Positions 54,011 to 62,824 of a DNA stretch of 64,000 bases are shown piece by piece. The notes under the pieces are model-generated. The model had not been told where the DNA came from, did no database searches, and saw only the letters and a list, made by a program, of their open reading frames with translations. The DNA is from Pseudomonas sp. FP2196 (lineage in GTDB: Bacteria > Pseudomonadota > Gammaproteobacteria > Pseudomonadales > Pseudomonadaceae). Made by a program: the position numbers and the translations under genes. Position 1 is the stretch's first letter. Every line of letters begins with the position of its first letter. The stretch covers positions 5,914,501 to 5,978,500 of the forward strand of contig NZ_CP117445.1 in assembly GCF_030687715.1 (NCBI RefSeq), in the 5' to 3' direction.

Positions 54011-55226
54011 TTCGCTGGCGAACGCCATACAGCCCGATGCCGCTGAGCAGGCTGTAACCGAGCAAGCCAGCCCAGGCCACCGGGCTGGCCGGCCATAGCC
54101 CGACCAGCGGCGCCAGCCACACGAGCGGCAGATTCGACGCCAACCGCAACAGCTCGACCTTCAGCGCCCACGGGCGATTCTCCAGGGCCACGCCCAACGC
54201 AAACAGACCGAACGCCACCGCCCCCCAACCGAGCACCAGCGCGGCGCGCGGCAGAGCGGTTTCCAGATTCATCAAGTAACTGCCCAGCGCGATATAGACG
54301 CAGAATTGCGCCGCCACGTACCACTGCTGACGGCTATCGAGCACTACGTCGAACTTGCGAAACCGGCTCAGGTCCGGCTTGTTCATCGGATACTTCGCCG
54401 CCACATCCGCCGGACGCCAACCGGTGCGCATAAACCAGATCCGCAGCTTGTCCCACATGCTCTCCGTGCGCCGCGCGTCATCCCACAGTTGCGCATAAAA
54501 CTGCAAGTTGGCCCAGAGCGGATTCCAGCTCGCCAGGGGTGTGGTCACGCCGAAAATCACCGGTTCGTTGTCGTCCTCCTCCTGGAACGAGCCAAACAGC
54601 CGATCCCAAATAATGAACACCCCGCCGTAGTTGCGATCCATGTAGAGAGCGTTCTGTGCATGGTGGGCCCGATGATTGGACGGCGTAACGAAGAACCATT
54701 CGAACCAGCCAAGCTTGGGAATGTGCTGGGTGTGCACCCAAAACTGATAGAGCAGATTCAGTGCCGCAACGCTGACGAACACCAGCAGCGGCACGCCAAG
54801 TACGGCCATCGGCAGGTAGAAGATCCAGCTCAGCAGAAACCCGGTGCTGGTCTGACGCAACGCCGTCGAGAGGTTGTACTCCTCGCTCTGGTGATGCACC
54901 GAATGCGCCGCCCAGAGGATGTTGCGTTCATGGCCCATGCGGTGCAGCCAGTAGTAGCAGAAGTCATAGAGGATGAAAGCGAACACCCAGACCCAGAGGC
55001 TCTGCGCCGGCAGCCTGAGCAACGCCAGATGTTCCAGGGCAAAGGCATAGGTCACAAGGCCGACGCCTTTGGTCAGCAGCCCGGTAGTGGTCGACAGCAC
55101 GCCGGTGCTGATGCTGTTCACCGCATCGGCCAGGCGATAGTGGCTGACCCCGCGCCAACGGTCGGCGATCAGCTCCACCGCAATCAAAACGAAGAAAAAC
55201 GGCACCGCATACAGAATGAAGTTCAT
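53991..55226 (-). CDS. Sterol desaturase/fatty acid hydroxylase family protein
   Basis: A 411-residue membrane di-iron oxygenase family member, starting MNFILYAVPFFFVLIAVELI (an ATG nine codons earlier is possible). The histidine boxes HRMGHE, HSVHHQ and HRAHHAQN that bind the two irons are intact in the first 210 residues. The C-terminal part (about 290-411) adds several membrane segments of unknown role. The substrate is unknown; hydroxylation of a lipid acyl chain is the family expectation. Confidence 0.87.
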   Translation of the reverse strand: MNFILYAVPFFFVLIAVELIADRWRGVSHYRLADAVNSISTGVLSTTTGLLTKGVGLVTYAFALEHLALLRLPAQSLWVWVFAFILYDFCYYWLHRMGHERNILWAAHSVHHQSEEYNLSTALRQTSTGFLLSWIFYLPMAVLGVPLLVFVSVAALNLLYQFWVHTQHIPKLGWFEWFFVTPSNHRAHHAQNALYMDRNYGGVFIIWDRLFGSFQEEDDNEPVIFGVTTPLASWNPLWANLQFYAQLWDDARRTESMWDKLRIWFMRTGWRPADVAAKYPMNKPDLSRFRKFDVVLDSRQQWYVAAQFCVYIALGSYLMNLETALPRAALVLGWGAVAFGLFALGVALENRPWALKVELLRLASNLPLVWLAPLVGLWPASPVAWAGLLGYSLLSGIGLYGVRQRITRLVS

Positions 55227-55341
55227 GACGTGTTCCGAGCCAATTCCATGCAACAGATCGTAGGCCTGAGCGCGAATTTACCCTATGGCAACACGCGACA
55301 AATTAGTGGACATTTAGCGCCATGAAACTGGAGAGAAACCC

Positions 55342-56010
55342 ATGAGCAAAAAAGTTGCAGTGATCCTGTCCGGCAGTGGCGTTTACGACGGAGCCGAAAT
55401 CCAGGAAAGCGTCATCACCCTGCTACGCCTTGACCAACGCGGCGCGCAGGTACAGTGCTTCGCCCCGAATATTGCGCAATTGCATGTGATCAATCACCTG
55501 ACCGGCGAAGAAATGCCCGAGTCGCGCAACGTGCTGGTGGAGTCGGCGCGCATCGCCCGGGGCAACATCAAGGACATTCGTGAGGCCGACGTCGACGACT
55601 TCGATGCGCTGATCGTGCCGGGTGGTTTCGGGGCGGCGAAGAACCTGTCGAACTTCGCCATAGAAGGTGCCGGCTGCACCGTGCAGCCAGACGTTCTGGC
55701 CCTGGCCGAAGCGTTTGCCGAAGCAGGCAAACCCGTGGGGCTGATCTGCATCTCGCCGGCACTCGCGGCAAAGATCTACGGCCCGGGCGTGACCTGCACC
55801 ATCGGCAACGATGCCGACACCGCCACCGCGATGAACAAGATGGGCGCCACCCACGAAGAATGCGCAGTGACCGACATCATCGAAGACAAGGCACGCAAAC
55901 TGGTGACGACTCCGGCTTACATGCTGGCGCAGAACATCAGTGAGGCGGCGTCCGGGATCAATAAACTGGTCGATCGAGTCCTTGAACTGACTCACGAGAA
56001 CGACGCTTAA
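55342..56010 (+). CDS. elbB: ElbB, DJ-1/PfpI family glyoxalase-like protein
   Basis: A 222-residue cytoplasmic protein of the class I amidotransferase-like fold. It has KVAVILSGSGVYDGAEIQES at the start, the middle block DALIVPGGFGAAKNLSNFAI and the nucleophile Cys in VGLICISPALAAKI. E. coli ElbB was linked to isoprenoid synthesis and has weak glyoxalase activity. GAGAG precedes the ATG. It is a single gene followed by a REPIN. Confidence 0.92.
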   Translation: MSKKVAVILSGSGVYDGAEIQESVITLLRLDQRGAQVQCFAPNIAQLHVINHLTGEEMPESRNVLVESARIARGNIKDIREADVDDFDALIVPGGFGAAKNLSNFAIEGAGCTVQPDVLALAEAFAEAGKPVGLICISPALAAKIYGPGVTCTIGNDADTATAMNKMGATHEECAVTDIIEDKARKLVTTPAYMLAQNISEAASGINKLVDRVLELTHENDA

Positions 56011-56012
56011 GC

Positions 56013-56101
56013 TCAAAAGATCGCAGCCTTCGCCAGCTCCAACAGTGGATTGAGTCGATCACCAGAACTCTGTAGGAGCTGCCGCAGGCTGCGATCTTTT
56101 C
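56013..56101. repeat. REPIN, GATCGCAGCC type (copy 4)
   Basis: CAAAAGATCGCAGCCTTCGC at 56014 and the inverted GCAGGCTGCGATCTTTT ending at 56100 form the arms. Its right end touches the stop codon of the YaiI-family gene, so the element supplies part of that gene's end. The left arm has a GCC for GGC change and CCAACAG for CCTACAG, so this copy is slightly degraded. Confidence 0.82.
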
Positions 56102-56555
56102 AAGATTGACGGGTCAGGCGGGTGAGGATCCGATCCAGCGCATTGGCAAACGCTTGCTTCTCGCGCTCGCCAAACGGCGCCGGGCCGCCGCTCATCTGGC
56201 CCTGTTCACGCAGATCGGTGAACAGGTTGCGCACAGCCAGGCGTTCGCCCATGTTCTGCACGTCGAATTCTTTGCCTCGTGGATCAAGCGCCGCCACGCC
56301 CTTCTTCACCAACCGATCGGCCAGTGGAATATCGCTGCAGATCACCAACTCGCCGGGCACGGCGTGTTCGACCAGATAATCGTCCGCCGCATCCGGGCCG
56401 CTCGGCACCACGATCAACTTGACGATGGCCAGCCCCGGCTTGGTTTGCGGCTGCCCGGCCACCAGCACCACTTCGAACTGGCGCTTGAGCGCGAACTTCA
56501 CCACCAGATCCTTCGCCGCCCGTGGACAAGCGTCGGCATCGATCCATACACGCAT
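56100..56555 (-). CDS. YaiI/YqxD family (UPF0178) protein
   Basis: A 151-residue protein beginning MRVWIDADACPRAAKDLVVK, with the PIN-like DADACP Asp cluster, then ICSDIPLADRLVKKGVAALD and NMGERLAVRNLFTDLREQGQ. The fold suggests a metal-dependent nuclease, but no activity is established. It is flanked by two REPINs, one of which abuts its stop codon. Confidence 0.88.
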   Translation of the reverse strand: MRVWIDADACPRAAKDLVVKFALKRQFEVVLVAGQPQTKPGLAIVKLIVVPSGPDAADDYLVEHAVPGELVICSDIPLADRLVKKGVAALDPRGKEFDVQNMGERLAVRNLFTDLREQGQMSGGPAPFGEREKQAFANALDRILTRLTRQS

Positions 56556-56574
56556 CTCATTTACCTCTAAAAAT

Positions 56575-56651
56575 AAAAGATCGCAGCCTTCGGCAGCTCC
56601 TACAGGTATACACCGAACCCATGTAGGAGCTGCCGAAGGCTGCGATCTTTC
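56575..56651. repeat. REPIN, GATCGCAGCC type (copy 5)
   Basis: AAAAGATCGCAGCCTTCGGC at 56575 mirrors GCCGAAGGCTGCGATCTTT ending at 56651. It lies between the FTR1 gene end and the YaiI-family gene start. Confidence 0.87.
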
Positions 56652-56665
56652 AGGATTTAACTCAA

Positions 56666-58564
56666 TCAGGCAGCAGGCACCCGCTTCTTCTCAGCCAGAC
56701 GACTACGGCTGTACAGCACGATGATCGCCACGATCGCCACCGCTTGCGCCGTCAGCGAATAGGCATCGGCATGAATCCCCAGCCAGTCGAAATCGAAGAA
56801 CGCCACCGGCCGCGTGCCGAAGATCCCGGCTTCCTGCAACGCCTTCACTCCGTGCCCGGCAAACACCACCGACAGCGCGCACAGCAGCGCGGCGTTGATG
56901 CTGAAGAACAGCGCCAGCGGCAGTTTCGCCGAGCCCCGCAGGATCACCCACGCCAGACCGACCAGCAACACCAGCGCCGTCGCACCGCCTGCCAATACCG
57001 CGTTGTGCCCGGCAGGTCCAGCCTGTAGCCAGAGGGTTTCGTAGAACAGGATCACTTCGAACAACTCGCGATAGACCGAGAAGAACGCCAGGATCGCAAA
57101 GCCGAAACGCCCGCCACCGCCAACCAGACTGCTCTTGATGTAATCCTGCCAGGCCGCCGCGTGGCGACGATCGTGCATCCACACACCAAGCCACAGCACC
57201 ATCACACTGGCGAACAGCGCCGTAGCGCCTTCGAGCAATTCACGCTGCGAGCCGCTGACATCGATCACATACGCCGCCAGCGCCCAGGTCGCCAGGCCGG
57301 CCAGCAGCGCCAAACCCCAACCGACGTTGACGCTGCGCACCGCCGATTGCTGACCGGTGTTGCGCAGAAACGCGAGAATCGCCGCCAACACCAGAATCGC
57401 TTCCAGGCCTTCGCGCAGCAGAATCAGCAGGCCGGAGATAAAGCTCAACGACCAGCTCAAGCCATCGCTGCCGAGCAGAGCGGCGGATTCCTTGAGTTTC
57501 GCCTTCGCGGCGTCCAGACGCTGTTCGGCCTGCGTGACCGGTAACCCGTCCTGCAACGACTGCCGATAAGCCATCAGAGATTTTTCAGTGTCTTTGCGCA
57601 CGTTGGCGTCGACGTTATCCAGCGAGCTCTCGACCAGTTCGAAGCCTTCCAGATACGCCGCCACCGACAGGTCGTAGGCTTGATCATGGTCGCCGGCGCG
57701 ATAAGCCGCGAGGCTCTTGTCCAGCGTTGCAGCGGTGTAGTCGAGCAACTGCGCCGGGCCGCGCTTGACCTGCGGCGGCTGCGCACGCTGGGCGCGGAAC
57801 GTCGCGGCGGCTTGCGCGCCTTCGGCTATTTGCACTTCGGCCGGGGTCTGGCGGGCCAGATCGGCAATGTTGTAGGTCTGCTCGGATTTGGCTGCCGAGG
57901 CATCGGCGCTGAGCCCGGCGACATAAGTGGCCATGTCCCAGCGCTGGCGATCATCCAGTTGATCGGCAAACGACGGCATGTCGGTGCCCTCGACGCCCTG
58001 ACCGAGGGTGCTGTAGATCGCGTAGAGGCTCAGGTGATCCAGACGGGCGGCGTCGCGCAGGTTGGCCGGGGGCGGTGTCAGGCCGACACCGGCCGGGCCA
58101 TCGCCCGCGCCGGTTTCACCGTGGCACACCGAGCAGTGCTGGGCGAAGAGCGGTGCGGCACGCGCCGGATCCGGAGTGATGACCGGCGCCTGACTGACTT
58201 CATAGGCCACGGCCAGCTTTGCACCCAGTTGCCGCGCCTGACGGGCAACTTCCGCGCCGTCCTGCCGAGCGGTGACCGCTGCGCGCAAGGTAATCACACC
58301 TTGCTCCAGCCCGGCCTTTTCCGGTTTCGCCGGCAAATCCGCGATCAGCCCCTGCAACACCTGAATGAATTCCAGTTGCTCGCGGTATTCGGAGTCGTCG
58401 ACGACCTTGCCCGCTTCCACAGTCGGCGGGTAGTCGGCACTGATGTAATCGAGCATGTGCAGCGCTTGCGGCGCACCTTCCACCGCATCGGCCAGCAGGT
58501 TCGAGCAACTCAGGGCGCACAACGGGAACAACAGCCAGGCCAGAAAACGGGACGGCGCGGTCAT
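56666..58564 (-). CDS. Cytochrome c-FTR1 fusion iron permease
   Basis: A 632-residue protein combining a signal peptide, a periplasmic region with a heme c site (CSVCH, near residue 142, with a later Met in TDMPSFADQL as likely axial ligand), a helical spacer, and a C-terminal FTR1/EfeU permease (about 370-632) with seven predicted membrane segments. The two iron-binding REXXE motifs are seen as LREGLEAILV and YRELFEVILF. It is expected to import iron, with the cytochrome domain possibly handling the redox step done by EfeO/EfeB or copper oxidases in other systems. No other efe gene is nearby and no Fur box was found. Confidence 0.92.
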   Translation of the reverse strand: MTAPSRFLAWLLFPLCALSCSNLLADAVEGAPQALHMLDYISADYPPTVEAGKVVDDSEYREQLEFIQVLQGLIADLPAKPEKAGLEQGVITLRAAVTARQDGAEVARQARQLGAKLAVAYEVSQAPVITPDPARAAPLFAQHCSVCHGETGAGDGPAGVGLTPPPANLRDAARLDHLSLYAIYSTLGQGVEGTDMPSFADQLDDRQRWDMATYVAGLSADASAAKSEQTYNIADLARQTPAEVQIAEGAQAAATFRAQRAQPPQVKRGPAQLLDYTAATLDKSLAAYRAGDHDQAYDLSVAAYLEGFELVESSLDNVDANVRKDTEKSLMAYRQSLQDGLPVTQAEQRLDAAKAKLKESAALLGSDGLSWSLSFISGLLILLREGLEAILVLAAILAFLRNTGQQSAVRSVNVGWGLALLAGLATWALAAYVIDVSGSQRELLEGATALFASVMVLWLGVWMHDRRHAAAWQDYIKSSLVGGGGRFGFAILAFFSVYRELFEVILFYETLWLQAGPAGHNAVLAGGATALVLLVGLAWVILRGSAKLPLALFFSINAALLCALSVVFAGHGVKALQEAGIFGTRPVAFFDFDWLGIHADAYSLTAQAVAIVAIIVLYSRSRLAEKKRVPAA

Positions 58565-58797
58565 GAACGAATCTCAATTGGTAATACGAAGTAACACATT
58601 GTTCACTTCCAGTGAGATTCCCTCAAGCTTTGTCAGCGCGGCAGTCGTTTTTTTCAGCGTAACGGCGCAGCCAGTGCCCGGTAATGTCCCTGCACGAACT
58701 CAACGAACACCTGCACCTTGAGTGCGACATGCCGGGGCAAACAGCCCCTATACTGCGTCACCTCCCGCCCTTGCCGTTCAAGGAAGAACCTGTCTCC

Positions 58798-60207
58798 ATG
58801 CGCCACTGCCTGCCGTTTTGTCTGTTGTTCAGCGCCATCATGCAGTTGAGCGGTTGCGCCGCTTACCGCAATTACGATGCAGAGATGCAGCAGACCATCG
58901 ATCAGATGTCGGCGGGCAATCTCAACGAAGCGCTCTACCTGATGGAGCTGAATAATCCCTGGGAAGACAAGGATCTGCTGTATTACCTGGAAAGAGGCGC
59001 CATTCTCAGCGCCGGCACGGCCCTGCCAAAAAGTCAGGAAGCCTGGCGCACGGCTGACCGGATGATTTTCCAGCGCGAAGAGGCCAATCCCTCCGCAGGC
59101 ATGAAGCTGCTGGCCCGGTTCGGCAATGAAATGGGCACCATGCTGGTCAACGACAAGCTGTTGCGCTACGAAGGTTACGACTACGAAAAAGTCATGCTGA
59201 CCACAGAGATGGCCCTCAACCAACTGGCGGAAAACGATTTCGACGGCGCCCGCGCCGACATCAAAAAGACCCACGAGCGCGAAACCCTGATTGCCCGCCA
59301 GCGGGAGCGGCAATACGAAGAAGCTGAGGAGCAGGCTAAAAGCCAAGGGATCACGCTGCATTACAAGGATCTGCAAGGCTACCCGGTCGCCGTCCTCGAC
59401 GCCCCGCAAGTGATTGAACTGAAGAACGGCTACCAGAGTGCGTTCAGCCACTATCTGGCGGGCTTCACGTATGAGGCTTTGGGCGAACGCACGCTCGCGG
59501 CACCGGGTTATCGCCAGGCCATTGAGTTACGCCCGGGCGTACCGTTTCTCGAGAAAGCCTTGCGCAACCTGGACAAGCCCGCGCCGGCAGCGGATGAAAG
59601 CGAGATCCTGGTGGTTGTCCAGGCCGGTTTCGCTCCGGTGCGCAGTTCGGTGCAAGTGCCGATCCCGGTGCGGCTGAACGAAAACCTGACGATTGTCGCG
59701 CCGATTTCGTTCCCGGTGATGGTGCCCGATACGATCACACCTCCTGTTCCGAGTGTGCTCGTCGACGGAAAACAATACCCGTTGACGATGATCAACAGCG
59801 TTACTGACATGGCCATGCGGACGTTACGCGATGACATGCCGGCGATCATCTCTCGCGCCATGTTCCGCGCCAACATGGCCGCCATCAGTCAGGCTCAAAA
59901 GAATGAACGCGATCCGGCCAAGGCTTCGCTGGTGGTTACTGAACACGATCCTTTCGAAGAGGCGGATACGCGCACCTGGCGCACCCTTCCGGACAAAACC
60001 CTGGTCGCCCGTCTACGCCTTAAAAAAGGCCTGCATCGCGTGAGCTTCCCGTACTTGCGTGCAGCGGACGGGTTCACCGTGCGTGTCGACCAGAACCATC
60101 AGGTATTCAATCTGCGGGTATTCATGGGCGTGAACTACTACGTGGGGTCTGCGCTGGTGCTACCCGAGGTATCAGAGCCTGCTACCGCTGGCAGTCCCGG
60201 GCAGTAA
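58798..60207 (+). CDS. COG3014-family lipoprotein, copy 1
   Basis: A 469-residue lipoprotein. The ATG at 58798 (AAGGAAG upstream) gives signal MRHCLPFCLLFSAIMQLSGC with lipobox LSGC; the longer frame to 58684 would bury it. The helical N-terminal half resembles TPR-like repeats (LLYYLERGAILSAG, YEGYDYEKVMLTTEMALNQL), and the C-terminal half is beta-rich. It is a diverged paralogue of the next gene, with near-identical stretches such as YKDLQGYPVA and SAFSHYLAGF. Ala after the lipidated Cys predicts outer membrane sorting. Function unknown. Confidence 0.82.
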   Translation: MRHCLPFCLLFSAIMQLSGCAAYRNYDAEMQQTIDQMSAGNLNEALYLMELNNPWEDKDLLYYLERGAILSAGTALPKSQEAWRTADRMIFQREEANPSAGMKLLARFGNEMGTMLVNDKLLRYEGYDYEKVMLTTEMALNQLAENDFDGARADIKKTHERETLIARQRERQYEEAEEQAKSQGITLHYKDLQGYPVAVLDAPQVIELKNGYQSAFSHYLAGFTYEALGERTLAAPGYRQAIELRPGVPFLEKALRNLDKPAPAADESEILVVVQAGFAPVRSSVQVPIPVRLNENLTIVAPISFPVMVPDTITPPVPSVLVDGKQYPLTMINSVTDMAMRTLRDDMPAIISRAMFRANMAAISQAQKNERDPAKASLVVTEHDPFEEADTRTWRTLPDKTLVARLRLKKGLHRVSFPYLRAADGFTVRVDQNHQVFNLRVFMGVNYYVGSALVLPEVSEPATAGSPGQ

Positions 60208-60240
60208 TGGCACCAAACTAACCGGTGCAATTAAAAAGCT

Positions 60241-60270
60241 ATTACATAGCCACTAGCACCCGCTTATAAT
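60241..60270 (+). promoter_or_regulatory. Sigma-70 promoter before the second COG3014 gene
   Basis: ATTACA (60241-60246) and a perfect TATAAT (60265-60270) are separated by 18 bases. Transcription would start near 60277, giving a leader of about 135 bases. It could drive the second COG3014 gene, ycfL-like, lpoB-like and csgG-like genes as an operon independent of copy 1. Confidence 0.7.
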
Positions 60271-60411
60271 GCGGCGCCCTCGCTATCGCGATGCGGCATA
60301 AAAGCTCCTCTGGTTATGAGGAATTGGCAGGAGGCCAGCGCCACTGTCGATGGGTCACACCAGCCCGACCAGCATCCGCGGCTGTAGTTACTCCAGGGAA
60401 GAAGTACCCCC

Positions 60412-61806
60412 ATGGCATTCCGCGCCCCCACTCTGATTGCGCTCAGCGCCGTCACTCTGCTGTCCGGCTGTTCGGCGTTTCGCAACTACGACTCCGAACT
60501 GGCCCAGACAAACCAGCAACTGGCTTCCGGCAACGTCGATGCCGCGCTGACCCTGCTGGAAAAGAACAACACCAGCCCCGACAAAGACCTGCTCTATTAC
60601 TTCGAAAAAGGTGAACTGCTGCGCGCCAAGGGCGACCTGTCCGGCAGCCAGAACGCCTGGACCAGCGCCGACCAGGTGGTCGGTCAGTGGGAAGACGCGG
60701 TCAAGCTCGACAGCGCCAAGTATCTGGCCCAGTTCGGTAGCTTCATCGTTAACGACAAAGTCCGTCGCTACGAAGGCTACGACTACGAAAAAGTCATGCT
60801 GACCACGCAAATGGCCCTGAACCTGCTGGCGGTCAATGACTTCGACGGCGCGCGCACCGCGATCAAGAAGACCCACGAACGTGAAGCGGTGATCGCCGAT
60901 CTGCGCGACAAGGAATACCTCAAGAGCGAGGAAGAGGCCGAGAAAGAAGGCATCAAGACTCAGTACAAGGATCTGCAAGGCTACCCGGTCGCCAGCCTCG
61001 ATGCGCCGGAAGTGGTCGGTCTGAAGAACAGCTACCAGAGTGCGTTCAGCCATTACCTGGCCGGTTTCGTTTACGAAGCCCTTGGCGAAAAAGACCTGGC
61101 TGCACCGGGCTACCGCAAGGCCGCCGAACTGCGCCCGAACACGCCGCTGCTCGAACAGGCGCTGGTCAACCTCGACAAGCCGTCCAAGAGCGATGACAGC
61201 GACATCCTGATCGTGGTGCAAAGCGGTCTGGCGCCGTCCCGCGATTCGATTCGCGTGCCACTGCCGCTGCCGATCTCCAACAACGTGGTGATCACGCCGC
61301 TGTCGTTCCCGATCATCAAGCCTGACACCTCCACCGCGCCGTTCGCGCAAATCGGTGTCGACGGCCAGCAAGTCAACCTGACCGGCCTCAACAGCACCAC
61401 CGCCATGTCTCGCCGCGCCCTGCGCGACGACATGCCGGGGATTATCCTGCGCACCACCGTGCGCGCGATCACCAAAGGCGTGGCGCAGAAGCAGATCAAT
61501 GAAACCAATCCACTGGCCGGCCTGGCTGTGGGTATCTCTTCAGCTGTGCTCGAAGGTGCCGATACCCGTACGTGGCGCACGCTGCCGGACAACACCCAGG
61601 TGGTGCGTCTGCGCTTGAAGAAAGGTGAACACCAAGTCACTCTGCCGAGCGCTGTGGGCGGTTCGGTGGTCAAGGTCACCGTCGATCAGCGTTATCAGGT
61701 GATCAGCCTGCGAGCCGTGGGCAATCAGGTGTTTGCTGGCGGTCTCGCCGCCCACGTGATCCCTAGCGCCGCTGCGACCAACGTCGCCAGCCTCAAACAA
61801 CCTTAA
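60412..61806 (+). CDS. COG3014-family lipoprotein, copy 2
   Basis: A 464-residue lipoprotein with signal MAFRAPTLIALSAVTLLSGC (lipobox LSGC; Ser follows the Cys, predicting outer membrane). It is paralogous to the preceding gene across its whole length (EGYDYEKVMLTTQMALNLLA, NDFDGARTAIKKTHERE, DTRTWRTLPDNTQVVRLRLK). It is linked tightly to the three genes downstream (15-, 37- and 3-base gaps). Family function is not established; proximity to LpoB and CsgG-like proteins suggests an outer membrane assembly. Confidence 0.85.
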   Translation: MAFRAPTLIALSAVTLLSGCSAFRNYDSELAQTNQQLASGNVDAALTLLEKNNTSPDKDLLYYFEKGELLRAKGDLSGSQNAWTSADQVVGQWEDAVKLDSAKYLAQFGSFIVNDKVRRYEGYDYEKVMLTTQMALNLLAVNDFDGARTAIKKTHEREAVIADLRDKEYLKSEEEAEKEGIKTQYKDLQGYPVASLDAPEVVGLKNSYQSAFSHYLAGFVYEALGEKDLAAPGYRKAAELRPNTPLLEQALVNLDKPSKSDDSDILIVVQSGLAPSRDSIRVPLPLPISNNVVITPLSFPIIKPDTSTAPFAQIGVDGQQVNLTGLNSTTAMSRRALRDDMPGIILRTTVRAITKGVAQKQINETNPLAGLAVGISSAVLEGADTRTWRTLPDNTQVVRLRLKKGEHQVTLPSAVGGSVVKVTVDQRYQVISLRAVGNQVFAGGLAAHVIPSAAATNVASLKQP

Positions 61807-61821
61807 GAACGGAGTCTTTGC

Positions 61822-62196
61822 ATGCGCTTCAAACTCATCGCCGTCGCCGCCCTCGCCGTGCTGGCCAGCGGCTGCGCCACCCCGCCACCGCCTGAGCCGG
61901 GCAGCGCCGCGAGCAAAGTCGTGGCCATGGGGCCGCAAAAACACATCGTCGTCGGCGCCATGCGCGTCGCCCGCGAAAACGGCTTCATGACCGTCAATGT
62001 GCAGTTGAGCAACACCCTCAACAGCAACAAGATTTTCTACTACCGCTTCGCCTGGCTCGGCCCTGAAGGCTTCCCGGTCGCGGAAGAAGAAGTCTGGAAA
62101 AGCCAGATGATGTACGGCGCGCAGACCAGCTTCGTCCAGGCTATCGCCCCGACGCCGAAAGCCGTGGATTTCCGTCTGGAAATCAAAACGCCTTAA
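61822..62196 (+). CDS. YcfL-like lipoprotein (DUF1425)
   Basis: A 124-residue lipoprotein: signal MRFKLIAVAALAVLASGC with lipobox ASGC, then a Pro-rich linker and an immunoglobulin-like domain (HIVVGAMRVARENGFMTVNV, FYYRFAWLGPEGFPVAEEEV). E. coli ycfL lies next to lpoB (ycfM), as here. CGGAG precedes the ATG. Function unknown. Confidence 0.85.
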   Translation: MRFKLIAVAALAVLASGCATPPPPEPGSAASKVVAMGPQKHIVVGAMRVARENGFMTVNVQLSNTLNSNKIFYYRFAWLGPEGFPVAEEEVWKSQMMYGAQTSFVQAIAPTPKAVDFRLEIKTP

Positions 62197-62233
62197 GTCC
62201 GCCACCCCTATTCCTGTTTTAGAGAGCACTGTC

Positions 62234-62821
62234 ATGTTTGTACGTTTTTCCTGCATCGCCGTTATCGCCCTGCTGGCTTCAGGCTGCGCCAACACCTCGC
62301 CAACCCTGGGCAGCAAGAACATCAGCTACGGCGACACCAAGGCTGTTGAAACCGTCACCAACGAATTCGGTTCGACTGACCTGCAAATGATCGCCGAGTC
62401 GATGACCCGCTCCCTGGCCCAGTCCGGCATTCTGCAGGGCCGCCCAGTGGTTCAGGTCTACGACGTGAAGAACAAGACCAGCGAGTACATCGATACACGC
62501 GAAATCACCACCAGCATCAAGACTCAGCTGATGAAAACCGGCGTTGCCCGCTTCGCCAGCGACAACAATGCAATGCAGAGCCAGGTTGACCAGCTCAAGC
62601 TGCAAAACCAGAGCGGCCTGTACAAGAAGAGCACCGTGGCCAAGACTGGCAACATGGTTGCCGCCAAGTACCGCATCGAAGGTTCGATCAGCTCGATCGT
62701 CAAGCGCAGCAGCGATTACAAGGACGTCTTCTACAAATTCAGCCTGCAATTGATCGACGTTGAAAGCGGTCTGGCCGAGTGGATGGACGAAAAAGAGATC
62801 CGCAAAACCACGGAGCGTTAA
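62234..62821 (+). CDS. LpoB-family lipoprotein
   Basis: A 195-residue lipoprotein with signal MFVRFSCIAVIALLASGC (lipobox ASGC) and a TolB N-terminal-like domain (IAESMTRSLAQSGILQGRPV, YIDTREITTSIKTQLMKTGV, MVAAKYRIEGSISSIVKRSS). In E. coli LpoB reaches through peptidoglycan to activate PBP1b and has a long disordered linker; here the linker between Cys and the fold is short (about 25 residues). Pseudomonas PBP1b is activated by the unrelated LpoP, so this protein may do something else. GAGAG precedes the ATG. Confidence 0.84.
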   Translation: MFVRFSCIAVIALLASGCANTSPTLGSKNISYGDTKAVETVTNEFGSTDLQMIAESMTRSLAQSGILQGRPVVQVYDVKNKTSEYIDTREITTSIKTQLMKTGVARFASDNNAMQSQVDQLKLQNQSGLYKKSTVAKTGNMVAAKYRIEGSISSIVKRSSDYKDVFYKFSLQLIDVESGLAEWMDEKEIRKTTER

Positions 62822-62824
62822 TCG

